Below, in pieces: positions 59,501 to 64,000 of a stretch of DNA of 64,000 nt. Location: positions 38,422,794 to 38,486,793 of the forward strand of contig NC_135180.1 in NCBI RefSeq assembly GCF_041146795.1, read 5' to 3'. This DNA is from Maylandia zebra. Taxonomy: Eukaryota; Chordata; Actinopteri; Cichliformes; Cichlidae. Within the stretch, counting starts at the first letter, position 1. Each line of letters begins with the position of its first letter. The translations under genes and the position numbers were made by a program. The notes under the pieces were generated by a model, which did no database searches, was not told where the DNA came from, and saw only the letters and a program-made list of their open reading frames with translations.

Positions 59501-61590
59501 TTACCACAGCATTCTGTATAGTCTGAAAGGGATCCAAAGCTTATTTGTTGAAACAAGTAAAAAGACTTTTACAGTAAATCAAACGATAAGAGAAAATAAA
59601 AAAAAGACTGACTTTTCCTTTTTTTTTTCATGCTCCAAACCTGAAAACAACCAATGACTTTTGTTTCTGGGCCCAAGAACCACAGGGTCGTGTCTCTAAT
59701 GTAAACTTGCAAAATTAGAAACTGAACATGCTCCGACTGAAATGCCCTAGAATTTGAGTTTCTTTTTCCTTTTCAATAAAAAGGTTAAGGGCAATTTAGT
59801 TTTAGCATTTTTTCTTCCTTGTAATGAACGTGACATTGGTGAACCGGTGTGAGAAGAAATAATAAAAACATCTCCTCCCATGATTCAGCGTCTTTCACAC
59901 TAAGTATTAACGTCAATAACACAATATAATATTAAGCGCAGATGATATAATAAGTTTATAATAATATAATATCAAGATGACAGACACAGAATCACAGCTG
60001 AACTGGATTAAATCTGTCATTCGTGGATCAACGCCGCCCTCTAGTGGACACAGATATTCACATAATGTCGCTATGATGACACGGAGCTGTCAGCAAACAC
60101 AGGTTTGTATATTAATACAGTAATTACAACAGATAACACCGTCTGGTAAACATTAGCTCTACACAATAACAACAACAACAATGAACGTATAAATGGAAAT
60201 ATAGCCTGTGAAGCCAGGCTACTACATGCTTCACTATTAACGTGGCTACTCTCACACTGCAGTAACAAAGTGTCTACATGGGTGAATTTCCTCCATTAGT
60301 CTGGTAACGCAGGAAGATAAATAAGCAGGGTAAGAAGGCGGGTGTATCCACCCCCACTTACTTCCACCAAGTTCTGACCAGTCCAGCTGATCCTGGGAAA
60401 GTTTCTGTGATTCATCCCACCAGCCACAGTGCACGGGGAAGCCGTGGATCTACAATCATAACTGCTTTGCCCCCAAGAATGTCAGGAGTCTTGAAGTTCC
60501 ACTTTTGTCTGCTCTGCAGGCTCGGAAGAAAATATTTACATGAAACGCTTCCAAAAGTGAAGGACACACCCGAGCCATCCTTCAAATTCCCCTGAATTGA
60601 GACACAGCCTATATCTCTGATTCAGGGTGGACAATCTGTGGACACAGCCCCAAGCTCAAGTTTGACAACATGGACGTCCCATTTTACTCTCTGAATCTCT
60701 GCTGTGTAGGTGAGGACCTGCTCTGATGACTTCAACAACCTCTGCTCTGCGGAGCAGAGGAAGCACCGCCTCCTTACGTGCAGTGTAGGCATATTAGGAT
60801 CTGAGGTACTGCAGGGAGGCAGGAGGACTTTGTAACAAGTAACAGTAGTAATTTGTTTTTTGTCAAAGCCACAGAGAGCCACTGTAGTTGGATGAAAGAG
60901 TCACATGATCCAGATAAAGATTCAGAACCACAGATTTGTGACGTATGCCCCAGGATGTAGTATGAAGACTAAAGATGTGCTTCAGTCACTGAGTCCTGCA
61001 CAGCATACACAGCGTTGTGGGAATTGCAGAGCATATGGTACACACAGTTCTTCTGTTAAAAAGCATTTATTTAATCATGACCAGAACAAAAGATTACAAA
61101 TGATCAGCAGATACATGAAATATATCTAACAGAACACATTATTGTATCATTGCAAATATAACTATGTAATGTTAATTAATATAACAATGTGCTCTATGAG
61201 GTCCTGAAGTATTCATAAACAAGGCAAGTACATAAGTCCTCATGTAAGATAAATAAACTGAACAAAGCTACGCTGGAGTCCAAGAAAAACACTTTAGAAG
61301 TGAACATGAGCAGAACAGCTCTTTAATCCCTGGGCTAACTTAATAATGAGCAGGTATTTATGATGGAATCATTATTCATGCAGAGACTGACTATGGCTGC
61401 TTCCAATTACTCTAAATTCCAGTCTTAACCATTAGGGTCAGAGACTTGGTGATAAAACACTTTTTTCAGAGAAAAACATAATAAAATATTTCTGCATCAG
61501 AGTCTGACGTGTCTCAAAATATGTGGTCAGGTGATCACAGTGTGTGCAAAGGTTGTTCTGTGTGGCACTTAAGTAGTTGTTTACATTTGG
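59500..61590. other. gene-poor interval between LTR-like repeat and B30.2 exon
   Basis: No exon was recognised. A CTCF-like motif is at 60035-60047 (minus strand CCACTAGAGGGCG). The DNA right of 61100 would be the 3' UTR and downstream flank of the B30.2 gene; its poly(A) signal was not fixed. Confidence 0.4.
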
Positions 61591-61596
61591 TGACTG

Positions 61597-62829
61597 CTAT
61601 CCCTGCAGGTCACACAAAGCTGCTGAACACTTGTACATTTCAAGTGTAAACCAGAACCACAGTGCAGGGTAGACGGGCTCAGTGAACCTGCAGAAAAAGG
61701 TGTGGAGGTGGACCGGAGTATCAGAGGAGATATCAAAGAAGGACAGAATGCCAGCTGGCCAGTTCAAAAAAACTCCGACTTTTTGAAAACCAGCGGGGTG
61801 CTGAGAAAGTCGTATTTCTGTCACTTTGTAATCGTGCCATGCTGAGTAATGATTATCTTTGCAGAGCAGCATCCAGGATCTGTCATTTCCTCCATGCCAG
61901 GATTCATCTGGACCTTTGTCAGGTCCAGCTTTGTAAGTTACACCTATGGAAACAGTTCCCTTCCACTCTACCTCCCAGTAACGTAAACCAGTGAGACCCT
62001 GTGTACATAGCACCTGCTCCCACTTATAATAAACCTCTGGACTGCTAGGAAATAATTCCCACCGTGAATGTAAAATTGGTCGTTTTGACCCAAGTACTGC
62101 CTTTCTGTCTGCAGAGAGAGCAAGGTTCCTGTGAGCTGTATCGGGGTCCAGTGTGAGACTGCAGGCAACTGTTGGAAGAAAAATATACAACACTGAGATG
62201 TTTCATCACTGCAGTGTTTCTTACAGGTTTTACACATTTGTCCTGATGCATGCTCAGTCGTCAGGGTAAGTAAATCATGTTCATCTGGAGAAATGTCAAA
62301 GAGCTGACCTCACAGTTCATTCAGTGCTAGTTTCAGTCATTATGCAAATGTTGTTCATAAGGTTGAAACCTGCAGTCAGCTGATGATGATGTAACGTTTC
62401 TAACACTGAAAACACTGCGTCCAGATCAACAGAATCAACTTTTGGGGTTATACACATGTTTGAATATTAAAGAGCGCTTTGAAAGTTTCGCTTTATGAAT
62501 AAAACACTTGAAGTTATTTTGTTTTTTGCTTTGAAAAATCTTCAGTCTACACACTTTCAGGCCTCTTTTATTTGCACATTGAAATCTACAGCAGTGTTTG
62601 AACATGAATATCAAAACCTTTGTGTGCAGCAGGATGCTGACGATTCAGTTAACTAACCACAGGTGCCATTAATAACACGTTCATGTAGGTTACATTAATG
62701 CAAACTAGCGCACACTGTTATTGACACATGTTCAGGAATTAAACATAGTATTGAGCTTCCCAGTTAAAAAAAAAAGACTTCATGAATTACTTACCCTTCT
62801 TCGCACCCTCTGCTCCTGAGTAGTCCAGC
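61597..62829 (-). CDS. PRY-SPRY (B30.2) domain protein, 3' exons only
   Basis: Two minus-strand exons are visible. Mini-exon 62829-62795 (35 bp) encodes LDYSGAEGAKK, and terminal exon 62168-61597 encodes about 189 residues to a TAG. They join in phase. The terminal exon starts with a PRY segment (CSLTLDPDTAHRNLALS), then has the SPRY motifs GLRYWEVEWKG and VGVFLNWPAGILSFFDIS. B30.2 domains bind protein ligands and end many fish NLR-C, TRIM and related immune proteins. The short preceding exon fits the 3' end of a TRIM or NLR gene. The rest lies to the right of the window edge or was not recognised in 62.83-64 kb. The exon is not the tail of the NLR pseudogene at 52-56 kb, which would need it at lower coordinates. 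No internal stop or frameshift is present, so this gene may be functional. Confidence 0.85.
62240..62440. repeat. palindromic dispersed repeat, copy 2
   Basis: Shares GGTTGAAACCTGCAGTCAGC, the TTCAGTCAT-ATGCAAATGT block and GTTTCT-AACACTGAAAAC with copy 1 at 36440-36710. It lies in the intron between the mini-exon and the B30.2 exon. Confidence 0.6.
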
Positions 62830-62879
62830 CTGAAACGAAGAGTAAAAAATCATTCGCGCTCACATTCACTCCCGTATTC

Positions 62880-63090
62880 TCACCTATGGGAAATTTAGAC
62901 TAATCGATGAACCTATCCCTACAAGCTGCATGTCTTTGGGCTGTGGGAGGAAGCCAGAGTACCCGTAAGGAACCCACACAAACATGGGAACATGCAAACT
63001 CCACACAGAAAGACCCGGGGATGATGGTGGAATTGAACTCAGGACCTTGTTGCTGTGCGGCAACAGTGCTAACCACCGTGCTGTATAATA
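62880..63090 (-). repeat. tRNA-like SINE-type repeat, GGCACGGTGG family, copy 2
   Basis: The minus strand reads ACAGCACGGTGGTTAGCAC, then TTCAATTCC (B-box-like), GGAGTTTGCATGTTCCC, GGTACTCTGGCTTCCTCCC and CAAAGACATGCAGCTTG. It is the same family as 13550-13795. Confidence 0.65.
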
Positions 63091-63284
63091 ATTACATTTA
63101 TTATTTCCAAAATGAAAATTAATTTTAAAAAAAAGCAATCTAATAGTCAGTTTTATATGTATTTTACGCATGTCTCATGCAGCTTATGCTTTCCATAGTT
63201 CGATTTGTTAGTGAAAAGTGTTTTTTTACATTTTTCCTGATACAACATGTAATTATAAGGATTAAGTAAGAATGAGGCATATAA

Positions 63285-63578
63285 TAATGGATTGGATTTA
63301 TATAGCGCTTTTCAAGGCACCCAAAGCGCTTTACAATGCCACTCTCACATTCACACACTGGTGGAGGCAGCTACAGTTGTAGCCACAGCTGCCCTGGGGC
63401 AGACTGACAGAAGCGAGGCTGCCATATCACACCATCGGCCCCTCTGGTCAACACCAGTAGGCAAGTAGGGTAAAGTGTCTTGCCCAAGGACACAACAACC
63501 AGGACAGAGAGCCCAGGGATCGAACCGGCGACCTTCCGGTTACAGATACGCTTCCCAACCGCCTGAGTCACGGTCGCC
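63285..63578 (-). mobile_element. tRNA-derived SINE with 7 bp flanking duplication
   Basis: The minus-strand head is GGGCGACCGTGACTCAGGCGG (A box TGACTCAGGCGG) with a perfect-looking B box (GGTTCGATCCC) in the next 45 bp. The tail includes GCGCTATATAAATCCAATCC. The short repeat CATATAA occurs at 63278-63284 and 63579-63585. It is the same SINE type as 50284-50545. Confidence 0.82.
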
Positions 63579-63769
63579 CATATAAGTCTCAGTGGTCTGC
63601 TCCGTGGGGTGAATGAGATTTGTCTCAGGTTCCGTAACATTCTGGATGTTGTGGGACTGTCTTAGTTGTCTTTCTGCTATTTTCATCCATCATTTAAAAG
63701 AGGAAGAGCTGCTACTCCAGTTAGGATGCCTCCTGGTGGTTTTGTCCCACTGAGAGACAGACCCAGTCT

Positions 63770-64000
63770 CCCCTTGTCAAATCCGCGTCTACGTGTTGTG
63801 TTTCCTGTTTTACTTTGTTAGTCTCTAGTTTGGCTTCCTCTGATCTTGTTGTGTTTGATTACTCCCAGCTGTGCTCTCCTCCTGTGTCCCATCCCCTCGT
63901 TATCCCTCAGTGTATTTTAGCCCTGTGTCAGTGTCGCGTCGTCCCCTCATGCTGTGTGGTTTCCCTTTGTGCGCCTCGTCCCTAGGTTTCTTAGTGTTTA
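63770..64000 (+). repeat. LTR-like dispersed repeat, cut by the window edge
   Basis: Shares CCCAGCTGTG, CTCCTCCTGTGTCCCATCCC, CTCGTTA and GTGTATTTTAGCCCTGTG with 58925-59500. It continues past the right edge. Confidence 0.45.

Noticed and set aside
52317..62168. A single gene joining the NLR exons to the B30.2 exon
   Set aside because: Both are on the minus strand but the B30.2 exon is upstream of the NLR start exon, so it cannot be its C-terminus.
1..64000. CRISPR array, operon or phage-like gene clusters
   Set aside because: No direct repeat-spacer arrays, ribosome binding sites or tightly packed frames; genes are intron-split.

Overview
The window looks like nuclear DNA of a teleost fish, probably a percomorph. 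Three things point that way: GT-AG split genes whose proteins match vertebrate families; a fish-type NLR and B30.2 cluster; and a dense set of fish-type repeats (L2- and RTE-like LINEs, tRNA-derived SINEs, hAT-like MITEs, long GT microsatellites). No bacterial, viral or organellar gene organisation was seen. No database search was possible, so family names rest on recognised motifs.

Region 1 (1-24.5 kb) is gene-poor. It holds LINE, SINE and MITE fragments and a long GT microsatellite. The only gene-like signals are a TATA/GC-box promoter with a strong splice donor on the minus strand near 5.1 kb, whose coding exons were not found, and one isolated leader-like exon near 20.9 kb. Region 2 (24.5-26.7 kb) is a compact three-exon homeobox gene on the plus strand, best read as dharma (bozozok), the fish organizer repressor. 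It has an eh1-like motif, a lysine-50 homeodomain ending at the C-terminus, three TCF/LEF-type sites just upstream and a poly(A) signal. Region 3 (33.6-47.7 kb) is clip3 (CLIPR-59) on the minus strand. All 13 coding exons join in phase to a 628-residue protein with ankyrin repeats, two CAP-Gly domains and the conserved C-terminal di-cysteine anchor. A 5' noncoding exon and TATA box lie near 47.6 kb.

Region 4 (47.8-64 kb) is repeat-rich and carries immune-receptor remnants on the minus strand. One is a broken NLR gene (52.3-56.3 kb): its N-terminal exons, late NACHT region and two LRR exons survive, but FISNA and the nucleotide-binding half of NACHT are gone and an in-frame TGA interrupts the rest. 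The other is an apparently intact PRY-SPRY (B30.2) terminal exon with one upstream mini-exon at 61.6-62.8 kb, whose 5' part lies outside the window.

dharma and clip3 converge tail to tail, and strong CTCF-like motifs sit in the dharma 3' UTR and at 29.9 kb between them. No undescribed gene system is claimed. The most useful leads are the decay pattern and duplicated exons of the NLR gene, the candidate promoter at 5.1 kb, the dharma promoter sites, the CTCF-like motifs, and the nested repeats with readable target-site duplications.
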